A DNA stretch of 64,000 bases from assembly GCF_024868665.1 (NCBI RefSeq), contig NC_079897.1, positions 870,223 through 934,222 of the forward strand, in the 5' to 3' direction. The notes beneath the pieces are model-generated. The model saw only the letters and a program-made list of their open reading frames with translations. It did not search any database and was not told where the DNA came from. Positions 56,101 to 64,000 of this stretch are shown here, in pieces. Each line of letters begins with the position of its first letter. The first letter of the stretch is position 1. The position numbers and the translations under genes are program-made. Source of the stretch: Triplophysa rosa (taxonomy: Eukaryota > Chordata > Actinopteri > Cypriniformes > Nemacheilidae).

Positions 56101-58827
56101 CCTGCAGCGGCTTCTAATGGAACCAGCACACAGGTAACAATCCGTAGAAGTCACCAGACATTAAATAAAAATGACCAGTTGTTCAACTTTATGTGAAACA
56201 GCAACATAACGCTTTGTTTAGTTTATATTTAATTGTATACGGTATGTTTATGGTATATAACATCACAGTTTTTGACACATAATTGACATCAGTGGTGTTT
56301 TACTAAAGATGCTGGACAAAAATATCTGTATCGGTCACAGCTTGCACGTCTTCTAACACCTTTAAACAATTTGAAAGTTTAGTGAACAGACATTCACCAA
56401 GTGATTTAAAAAGAAGGGAGAATTGTTATTTTTTGACAGAAAGTACAGTGTAGACTAGAGACAGGAAAAGATGGGATGAGAGAGAGGGGAACAGGAGCCA
56501 GGATTCGAACTCGGGTCGTCCGCTGGACCACCGGCACTGACTTTGAAGGCGAATTTTACCTTAAAAATGTCGAAAGCGGTTCATACAGCCACAAATATGA
56601 GTAGAAATTTACACGTAACATATTTGTTGTCATTACGACAAATAGTACTCATGTAAATTTAGGTAAACTTTTATCATTTGAATGATAAATAATTATGGCT
56701 GCACAAAAAAATCACATTGTGGAATTAGAGAAAAAGCTTTAGGTCTGTTTCTGAACAGCACACCATACAAGTCTACATGGACCTTATACACATTTGTGTG
56801 CAACTGCAAACATTTACCTTTTTAACCCCTTTATTTCTCATCCAGAGTCTCGGGCCGTTGAAATCACCGGTCGACTGTGAAGCTCCGTTGAGCAAGTCTT
56901 GGTGAGATTTGAGTTCACACGGTCAGACTGTTTATGAAAAGATCTCATGTTGACATCAGATGAGCTGAACATTCTTCCTGTTCCAGTACCTTCAAACTGG
57001 GAGACAGAAGACAAGCGTCCAGTCGACTGCCAGAACCCATCTGTGCCGACTCCGAGGTATTCAGACCATAACACTTCACACACGCACACACAAAGACAAA
57101 CACACACGCAGCCTCTTTTCCAAACCTCAGTGCTTAAAGTGTTAGGAACTGTCTCAGATGTTGCTCTTTCATAGCTCAGGAGATTTGATAGAGTTCTCAG
57201 TTGTGTTCAGAGCCGATCCTTGCTATACGCAGACTACACGGTGCCGTAGGGCCCCTGCACCACCAGGGGGCCCCCTTGATTACCCAATGAAAAACACTAT
57301 TGGAAACAAGACACTATTTGCAGATTCAACTTTAGAGGAATCATTTGGAAATTTCCTTTTTAATACATAATTTATTGAATTACTGTTACATACTTGGATA
57401 TCATGCAGTGACTGGCAGGTGATGACATGCACATGATGTGCTGATATGCGTCTTTACATATGACTATGGCTTTAAAACGGAGCTATCCATCTGGGCTAAG
57501 AAAAAAATGGCAACTACGCAAAGCAGAAGAACAAGAAGGCATGTGTTTTTGTACTATTTTAAAGTCTTATTTAGTTTTACCAAATTATGCAATGAATACT
57601 TACGAAACAATTCTCCAGTACAGATTTAAAAATTCAGTATTTGTCCACTATATTTCATTTGCCCATGATAGGCCCTAATATGTAATTTTTTATTTGTGCC
57701 ATCACATTTGCAGAATTATTGATGTTTTTTCGTATGCTTAGCTTTTTTGGGAAAACTGTATTTATCAGGCTTTATTTTTGTTAGTAAATCACTCATTTGG
57801 TAGTAAAAACACAGCGTTTGCGTGTTATAGTTTTTTTAACAGCTAGATGGTTCCAGAGTCACACATTATGTCTTTTAAAATTGTATTTAATTTTATTCTT
57901 AATAGTTTAAGTATAAAACTAAATATAATATAAAATAAATTGTTTTTTTCTTTCAGTCTTCATTTGTTTAAGTGTGTTAATTGAGTTATTTTTTATTTCT
58001 TATAGTTTACAGTTATGTTTAGGCCTATATCTAATTTTAATTATTTGTACAAGGGCCCCTCACAAGTTTGCTTAGGGCCCCAGACGTCTAGGATCGGCAC
58101 TGGTTATGTTTCATTTAAATATCAACTTAGTCTCAGATGTTTCTCTTAACATGTAAAAAATAAAAAAAGAAACAAACTGTAATCTCACTGATGTCTAGGA
58201 GAAATAATTGGGATAATAAAGAGATCTCATCTGTGATGTATCCATCATAGAGAATGCAATCCCATAATGCATTGCGACAGGCCAGTTAAAAATTCAGGAT
58301 GGTCAGTGTACATTTTGCATTTACACTTTTATATTTTTTAGTATGTTAAAACAGTATGTTGGGATGCTGTTGTAGAGTGTGTGTAGAAAACAGTAAAGCA
58401 GCTCTATGAATCCCTAAAATAAAACAAAACAACAATGTTTTATGAAAATGACAGATGGAGGCAGCCAGCAGAGAAAGACACACAGACTACAGCTCAGAGT
58501 CACCAACACAAATGATTCCAGGTGAATGTGTCCCAAATTAATTTTATTGTATAAATAATGTGAGGAAGTGGTTGTGTTCATAATGTATCGTACATCATCT
58601 GTATGCCGCTGTTAGGTGAGCCTATGATGTCACTTCCTGTGGGCTGGAACCTCAGCGGGGTGGAGAAGCCTCAAGGGGCGGGACAGAGCGGTGTGACGAG
58701 TGTGGAGGGAATCCCTGTCGTTCAGGACCCGCTGGGAAGCTCCATCATGGACACAACAGTAGTTCATCAGCAGCTCATGACTGACACGCAGCACACTCAG
58801 TGTTCAGGGTTTAAAGAGACCATGTGA
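53109..58827 (+). CDS. zdhhc11: DHHC-type palmitoyltransferase (ZDHHC11/ZDHHC1-like), 436 aa
   Basis: DHHC enzymes are multi-pass membrane S-acyltransferases that transfer palmitate to cysteines of target proteins. Coding exons: 53109-53117, 54335-54556, 54670-54848, 54943-55044, 55122-55246, 55795-55950, 56021-56133, 56846-56901, 56987-57056, 58455-58521, 58616-58827. Phases agree, 1,311 nt. Visible: [13 protein letters not shown] before membrane segment 1 ([20 protein letters not shown]), segment 2 ([17 protein letters not shown]), a DPAEVSV motif, the cysteine-rich domain with [17 protein letters not shown] and the catalytic DHHC in [19 protein letters not shown], segments 3 and 4, then STYEYI (TTxE-like) and a divergent cytosolic tail. 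The tiny first coding exon (Met-Thr-Asn) is inferred from an in-phase ATG next to a GTAAGT donor. It fuses to [14 protein letters not shown], like the ZDHHC1/11 N-terminus. The tail exons 56846-58521 are less certain. The neighbour brd9 favours ZDHHC11. Confidence 0.87.
55365..55742. mobile_element. hAT-like element (AGGGATGTAACAATAT) in zdhhc11 intron 5
   Basis: The left end AGGGATGTAACAATATC and the right end TAATATTGTTACATCCAT are inverted repeats. The interior contains GGTGCGGTATTTATTGCGGT and GCTATTGCGATAACACGATA, itself inverted. It is non-coding. Confidence 0.75.
56450..56545 (-). repeat. tRNA-like SINE fragment
   Basis: On the minus strand CGACCCGAGTTCGAATCCTG resembles a polymerase III B box, preceded by CCGGTGGTCCAGCGGACG. 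It lies in zdhhc11 intron 7. It is too short and A-box-poor for a tRNA gene. Confidence 0.5.
57208..58102. mobile_element. hAT non-autonomous element with 8-bp TSD, zdhhc11 intron 9
   Basis: The left tip CAGAGCCGATCCTTGC and the right tip, reading CAGTGCCGATCCTAGACG on the minus strand, are inverted repeats. GGGCCC-rich blocks follow both (GTAGGGCCCCTGCACCACCA and TTGCTTAGGGCCCCAGACG). The flanks GTTGTGTT (57200-57207) and GTTATGTT (58103-58110) agree at 7 of 8 bases, as expected for a hAT target-site duplication. The 0.9-kb interior is AT-rich without a transposase. Confidence 0.8.
58120..58235. repeat. Dispersed repeat with AATCTCACTGATGTCTAGGA
   Basis: GTCTCAGATGTTTCTCTTAA, AATCTCACTGATGTCTAGGA and GGATAATAAAGAGATCTCAT are shared with 62290-62410 and 63165-63250. 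The class is unknown. Confidence 0.5.
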
Positions 58828-58912
58828 TTGGCTGAAAGATGCAGGATATGACATCATGGATGTCCAGAGAGCAATGAGAAGCACAGTGAAATGCTGTTGA
58901 TTGTTACGCAAG

Positions 58913-58918
58913 AATAAA
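58913..58918 (+). terminator. zdhhc11: zdhhc11 polyadenylation signal (AATAAA)
   Basis: AATAAA lies about 86 bases past the stop, in AAGAATAAAAGAC. A short 3' UTR like that of brd9 is implied. Confidence 0.65.
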
Positions 58919-59295
58919 AGACAAAATGATGCTGCAAGTAGTGTGTACTTTGCAGTGTATACTGGGTAGTGAGCTGGAAATCCAATTTTGAGAAGATATT
59001 CAGTGCTGAGCAGCAACACGACTGAAGTATGTTTGATAAACAACAATTTCAGGTGTTTCTATTTCTGGAATATATGTTGCACGCATAGTTTTATTTTAAA
59101 GCAAACTGTTGATAACTCAAAGTTTAAATGCAGGTCACTTACTGTCAGTTTGTTGTACTAGTTTTTTATATATTTTAAAATCAACACTCGTAAGTGTTTC
59201 TTTCATATGTGTTATCACGTGGCTCATAAATCACCACGTGATGATTTGTCTGATTATCTGTCTTACGTTATGGCTTCAATCCAATACAAGCTCAC

Positions 59296-59643
59296 TTAAA
59301 GGGACAGTTCACCCAAAAATGAAAATTCTGTCATGAATGACTGACTCTCTGTTCCAAACCTGCATAAATTGGTATTTGGAAGAATGCTTGTAACCAAACA
59401 GTTCTTGGACCCCATTGACTACCGTAGTAGGCCCCAGAACTGTTTGCTTTCCTATACATTCTTCAAAATATCTTATTTTGTTTTTTTTCTACTGTGGTAG
59501 TCAATGGGTAACAAGTAACAAGCATTCTTTCAAATATCTTTCTCTGTGTTAACCCCAACAAAGAAATGTATACAGATTTGGAACAGCTCCATTGTGAGTA
59601 AATGATGACAGAATTTGTATTTTTGGGTGAACTGTCCCTTTAA
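59296..59643. mobile_element. TTAAAGGGACAGTTCACCC element, both ends intact
   Basis: This is the best preserved copy in the window: left end TTAAAGGGACAGTTCACCCA, right end TTTTTGGGTGAACTGTCCCT, TTAA. The interior halves are mirror images (TGACTACCGTAGTAGGCCCC against ACTGTGGTAGTCAATGGG). It is non-coding. Confidence 0.9.
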
Positions 59644-60750
59644 AACCTCATATCTTAAGGTGCTGTATATTACTGAACGATCACCAGGGGATATTGGAGC
59701 ACTGTGGGATTAATGGGTTTTATTATTTAGGGAGACCCGGGTTACTTGTCACAAGCTCAGCAATAGTGTTTTAAACAAAAGACAGATCACACAAACACTT
59801 GTTTTGTGTTTCGGGTTAAATTGTTCCGCGCTTTATAATTGATTTACTGTTCAGATGATGGTGAAAAGCACACAATAGACTGTTTAATACTTGGTTCAAT
59901 TGTGACTACTTACCCCATTGTGTGACTATCATTGTGTCTTCAATAAATTGTATGTTTATTCACGGTCAATAATTGTGATAATGTTCACTGGCTGTTTTGT
60001 AGTCAGGATTTATTGAAATGGACTGTTAGTGGAGTCAGAAGAGTGAATGTAGTCTTCCCTTTTTCATTCATTATAAAGTTTTGTATTATATTTGATTTAC
60101 ACTTTATTTTCATTCTATTATGAAGAAAGTTGAGCTCTAGAGAGAGTATCAGAGATGATGTTTGTGTTTCAGCATTCCAGCTTTAATCTTGATCACAGTC
60201 TCACAGGAAACACAATATTCCCAGTGGAAAAAGAATAGCCAGACCACTGAAGATAATCTGTTCCATACTAAAGCACATATATGTGTATTTATTTGTTGGT
60301 AAACTACTACTTTACAAGCAGTAGAACAAGGGTAAGTTTAGCTTTCAAATTGGAATTCATGTAAACGTAAAGTTTATATTTCAGATGATGGAGAATGACT
60401 TTTCGTTCAGATGGGGGTCGTGTTGTCAAGCAGGCATTTTTTATTATATCCCCAATTCACCAAAACAGGACATGCTGTCACGTGGAGTCAGTTGTCACAA
60501 TGGAGCCTGCCATTAAACAGTAGATTTTGGAATTTAAAGATCAAAAAAGTTGTAAAACAAAAATGATGAAACAACAAATGTAACAAACAGTTTGTAGGAC
60601 AGATTTAAATTATTCTTCAGTGTGTATATTTTTTAAAGAAATGTTCGAAATACTCAAAAATTATAGCAAAGTCTCTCTCTATAAATGAGATTTAGTTTAA
60701 TGTTTGTTGTTTTGTTTACATTTATTTTACATTAAATATATTATTTATAT
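59644..60750. other. Intergenic, no gene seen
   Basis: AT-rich sequence without recognisable exons or complete repeats lies between the zdhhc11 3' end and the CpG-rich block at 60780. Confidence 0.5.
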
Positions 60751-60779
60751 TTGCGTTTTATATATGACACACTGAGGCT

Positions 60780-60963
60780 TTCTGGTACAGTAAGAAATGA
60801 CATCACGGGCGCGCGCGCGTGTCATAGTCCTAGAGCGCTTGCGAGCAGCGGAGCGCACATTCACGCGCGGATCGCAGCGAGCGTCGCGTCGCGTCATTTT
60901 TCTCGTGGGTCTCTTGTGCAAACATGTTTTAGACGCAGAACGCGACAGAGGAACAACATTCAG
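60780..60963 (+). promoter_or_regulatory. CpG-rich promoter and probable first exon of an unidentified gene
   Basis: Composition changes abruptly to CpG-dense sequence (GGGCGCGCGCGCGTGTCATA, GCGAGCGTCGCGTCGCGTCA) after AT-rich DNA, and CpG density stays raised to about 61200. A consensus donor TTCAG|GTAAGA at 60963/60964 would end an untranslated or weakly coding first exon on the plus strand. The open frame through it (60751-60972) is Arg/Ala-rich with no recognisable domain. No second exon was identified before 64000, so the gene would continue beyond the window. Identity unknown. Confidence 0.5.
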
Positions 60964-61199
60964 GTAAGATGAGCGCCATAACAGCGCGTTTCTCCTGGCG
61001 TCATTTCAATACAACGCGAGCTTGACGCGTCGCGCAGCTGCTCGCAGGGGGTCTGTATGTGTTTATCATTTTAAAATCGCAAGCAAACCGAGCAGATTTT
61101 GTGCTTTATTGTGATTTTCAGCGTCGTCGCGGAAGTCGCTTCGTTTGGTTTCAGTTTTGAGTGGCGCGTTGCGTAATTGCGCGGTGATGTTGATGTTAT

Positions 61200-62285
61200 T
61201 GTTATTTGGGTGCAAGATTGTTTCGCGTTAGATTGCAGCGTTGCAGCTCATTGCAAGAGATGCACAATAAAAATGATCACGTGGATCGGTGTTCCCATCC
61301 TTTATATAACGGCCTGGGTGATGCTCACACTGTTTTAACTATTACATAAACATCCGAAGAACATCGTTTAATCATGTACGAACAAGTGAATCATACACAT
61401 TTACAAGTGTGAATGTCATAAAATACAGGAATATATGATAAATATACGAATTTATGATTATGGGCTGCTTGTAGGCTATACTGTTAAGATAGGCTGTACG
61501 TATACATAATTGTAATAGAAAGCCTTATGTTTGTCATTGTGAAGCTGTGCATATCTGTTGTCAAACAAACCTCAAACAATAGATAAATAAATAAAACCTT
61601 AAAAGTTATGAAGGACGAACCAATTAACGTAAGACGCATACATAGCCAATTTACAACTTGAGGTACATTTCAGTATATCACAGACCTAGCTTTTTATTTT
61701 AATAAAGTGCCCAGTATGTTTATTTCTATCTACATATTAGATAATGTGTGTAATTCATGCATGTTTGAGTGTCTGATTGTATAAATGATAATGTTGGAGA
61801 ATGTTTGGGTTTTATCACAGTTGTTTTGACCATATGTGCGCAGATTAGTTCCGCTTGCCGTGTTTGACCCAGATTATTCACTTCTGTGTTGCATCATGAA
61901 AAACACTTCACTCTGATGACTTGTATTTATCACAACATCCATCTCTATCCGTCCATTCTCAATAGCCTTTGTCCTGCACAGTGGATGCTGGAGCCTTTAT
62001 CCCAACATCCAGTATCTATGGTAACGATCTGTAGTGTATGTGTAACTATGATGGAGCATCTCAGGGTGATGCGAGGGAATATTAGGAATCGTTGTCTGTT
62101 CTGGACATCATGTCATCATCAGCACCACATTTGCCGCATTTACACTTGCTTAGTGTTTCTCTTCCTGTTTACTTGTTACCTCATTTCCTCTTTCTGTACC
62201 CCCTGCCTGTGCGTCACTCTTTTTATAGCACTAACCTTTTTGTCTTATATTTTATACTATATTTTATATCTCTTCTCAAACTCTC
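61200..62285. other. Possible first intron of the unidentified gene; no exon recognised
   Basis: The longest open frame of the window (plus, 61886-62479, 197 codons) lies partly here. It is Leu/Cys/Tyr-rich from AT-rich sequence and runs into a dispersed repeat at 62290, so it is not treated as a gene. Confidence 0.45.
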
Positions 62286-62289
62286 ATGA

Positions 62290-62410
62290 CAGACTCTATT
62301 TCTCAGGAGAACTATCTGAGACACAGACGAGACTAAAACAAAATTTTCAATTTGCTCTCCATTTAATCTCACTGATGTCTAGACGAAATAGCGATATTAA
62401 CGAGATCTTG
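62290..62410. repeat. Dispersed repeat with GAACTATCTGAGACACAGAC
   Basis: TCTCAGGAGAACTATCTGAG, TTGCTCTCCATTTAATCTCA and CTGATGTCTAGACGAAATAG match the repeats at 58120-58235 and 63165-63250. Confidence 0.55.
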
Positions 62411-63164
62411 TCTGTGAATATTCTTTCTAATGGGGTTTCAGAGCAGAATATTGAACTGAGTTTTGTGAATGTATGTTAAAACAGTGGATTAAAGTGAATG
62501 TGAGTGTAGTTGTAGTGTTTACAGCGGTGTTTGGTGGAGATGTCTCGGCGTCGGACACAATAGAGGCACAGTGTCGCTCTGAAGCGCTGAATGCTTTTAT
62601 TGACGGTGATTAATGAAGGTTTGTTTCTCCGCTCAAGAGATGTAAAACACAGCGCTCGTGAATAATAGCGTCTTCAAGTGGATGTTAAGGGTCCTCTTGT
62701 ACATTGACTGTACTCCAGGAGTCACTTGCGACACATTCAGCACATGCGAAGAAAGAGTTGATGTCATGTGACTCAACACTGAAGACACCCCTATCCCATC
62801 CCATCCCATCCTATCGGTTTAGTGCTTGACAATGATGTCTCCATTAACACAGCTGACAGAAGAACACCGCATGACAAGTGCATCATGGGAGGATCAGGGA
62901 GGTGAGAATCCATATATGCGTTTAGATTATTTGTGTTTGCGTGAGGTTATTTGGTATTTTTACACTACACTTAGCGCTACGGTTTGTTGTTGATAACCGG
63001 ATCAATGTATTCGTGATGTTTGAAAGATAGATTTTGAGTGATGGAGGTTTGGTTCTGGACAGGACCGCCCACTTTAGACAGGACGAGTCTGTTTGATTGA
63101 CACGTGAAGTGAGCAACCACTGGTTTAGGTGGAGTTTAGTGGGCGGATGAAAAGGGTGCGTATG

Positions 63165-63250
63165 TGAGAAATATCTGAGACCCAGATTGCTCTCCATGTC
63201 ATCGCATTGCTGTCTGGGAGAAACAATTGAGATATTAAAGAGATCCTTTG
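63165..63250. repeat. Dispersed repeat, same family as 62290-62410
   Basis: GAGAAATATCTGAGACCCAG, ATTGCTCTCCATGTCATCGC and GGGAGAAACAATTGAGATAT preserve the motif order of the other copies. Confidence 0.5.
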
Positions 63251-63399
63251 GTTTGAAAACGACATGACGTCTCGTACTTTATTTTCATGCAGTGTATGAG
63301 ATGCAGACACATCAGCAAACAACACTCAATGTACAATCTTTAAGCTTTTCAAAGTGTTCAACCCTTAGCTCTTTATTTTCAACAATAGAACAAAAAAAG

Positions 63400-63560
63400 T
63401 GCAGCAGTGACACGTCAGAGGAGAACTGGCCCTCCCGGCTGTGTCTGGTTTCTCCCGAGGTTTTTCAACAGTATTTCTCATTGGAGTTTGGGTTCCTCGC
63501 CACTGGGCCGTGTTGGCTCGCTTACAGGGAGACTGCTGATAGTAGATATTATTTATTATT
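63400..63560 (+). repeat. Teleost dispersed repeat (GGTTTCTCCCGAGGTTTTTC)
   Basis: CTGTGTCTGGTTTCTCCCGA, GGTTTTTCAACAG, TTGGAGTTTGGGTTCCTCGC and CACTGGGCCGTGTTGGCTCG form the conserved core of a very abundant fish interspersed repeat. The open frame across it is not a gene. Confidence 0.7.
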
Positions 63561-63814
63561 TGTTATAATGATCTCGCTTGTTCTAGAAACACCATGCACT
63601 AAATACTGTGTAATATATTAAATCGTGGAAATGACATGAAAATTATGTGTGCTTTAATGTAGCTATCCTTCTCACGTTTGTATACTTTGATCAGTTAATA
63701 AGAATAATTTCTGTAATTATTTATTGTTTATTTGAATGAATTAAAAGAGCCGTTTCATGTCTATCATTGAATCACTTAACTAATCGAGGTTGATACAGGA
63801 TATACTTTGTAGAA

Positions 63815-63944
63815 AGTAATTAGTAATAAGTCATTAAATACTTTTTGGAGAGAGTCATTTGTACAGTGATCTAATTACACCATTGACATATGTCATTAGT
63901 AACTAGTAATTAATTATTTTTTCAGAGTAACTTACCCAACACTG
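63815..63944. mobile_element. Degenerate hAT-like end (GTAACTTACCCAACACTG)
   Basis: CAGTGATCTAATTACACCAT, then AGAGTAACTTACCCAACACT, G is the terminal motif of a common teleost hAT-derived repeat. The opposite terminus is not clear. Confidence 0.6.
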
Positions 63945-64000
63945 AATGTTATCAGTATTGGCCGATAGTAAAATGAGGCCGACAAATCAGTTCAGTTTAT

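Noticed and set aside
61886..62479. Longest open frame in the window, 197 codons, with hydrophobic stretches
   Set aside because: It has no recognisable family, is AT-rich in composition, lacks splice support, and its second half overlaps a dispersed repeat seen also at 58120 and 63165.
1..64000. CRISPR array, phage, operon or bacterial defence system
   Set aside because: No regularly spaced direct repeats, no polycistronic gene runs and no prokaryotic signals were seen. The sequence is vertebrate throughout.

Overview
The window is nuclear DNA from a ray-finned fish, most likely a cyprinid or close relative. The genes are split by GT-AG introns, and the encoded proteins are vertebrate orthologues. 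The non-coding DNA is crowded with teleost-type elements: tRNA-derived SINEs, hAT and Tc1/mariner miniature elements, and (GA)n/(GT)n microsatellites. Nothing prokaryotic is present. No operon, CRISPR array, defence island or other unknown multi-gene system was found.

Four genes could be rebuilt exon by exon, with reading phase preserved at every junction. nkd2 (minus, 10 coding exons, 34519 down to 9053, 415 aa) is a myristoylated EF-hand Wnt/Dishevelled regulator. Its third intron is 21 kb long and fills the middle of the window. trip13 (minus, 13 coding exons plus a probable 5' non-coding exon, 41935 down to 38089, 427 aa) is the AAA+ HORMA remodeller. brd9 (plus, 17 exons, 44866-51273, 637 aa) is the bromodomain subunit of non-canonical BAF. 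zdhhc11 (plus, 11 inferred coding exons, 53109-58827, 436 aa) is a DHHC palmitoyltransferase. Order and relative orientation match human 5p15.33 (ZDHHC11-BRD9-TRIP13-NKD2). trip13 and brd9 are head to head across a compact promoter with a perfect CRE palindrome.

Layout: 1-9052 is intergenic sequence downstream of nkd2 (microsatellites, mobile-element remnants, two candidate regulatory blocks, no recognised gene). 9053-34519 is nkd2. 34520-38088 holds the nkd2 promoter and repeats. 38089-44705 is trip13, 44706-44865 the shared promoter, and 44866-51400 brd9. 51400-52790 is intergenic, and 52790-58920 is zdhhc11. 58920-60750 is repeats. 60780-60963 is a CpG-rich promoter and probable first exon of an unidentified plus-strand gene that leaves the window.

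The genes share chromosomal history rather than one pathway: Wnt feedback, meiotic/spindle checkpoint, chromatin remodelling and protein lipidation. The most unusual content is the layered mobile-element record. It has at least four nested insertions, three same-orientation copies of one hAT-like family across trip13/brd9, and several long-TIR elements I cannot name. Repeat family names rest on pattern recognition, without a library search.
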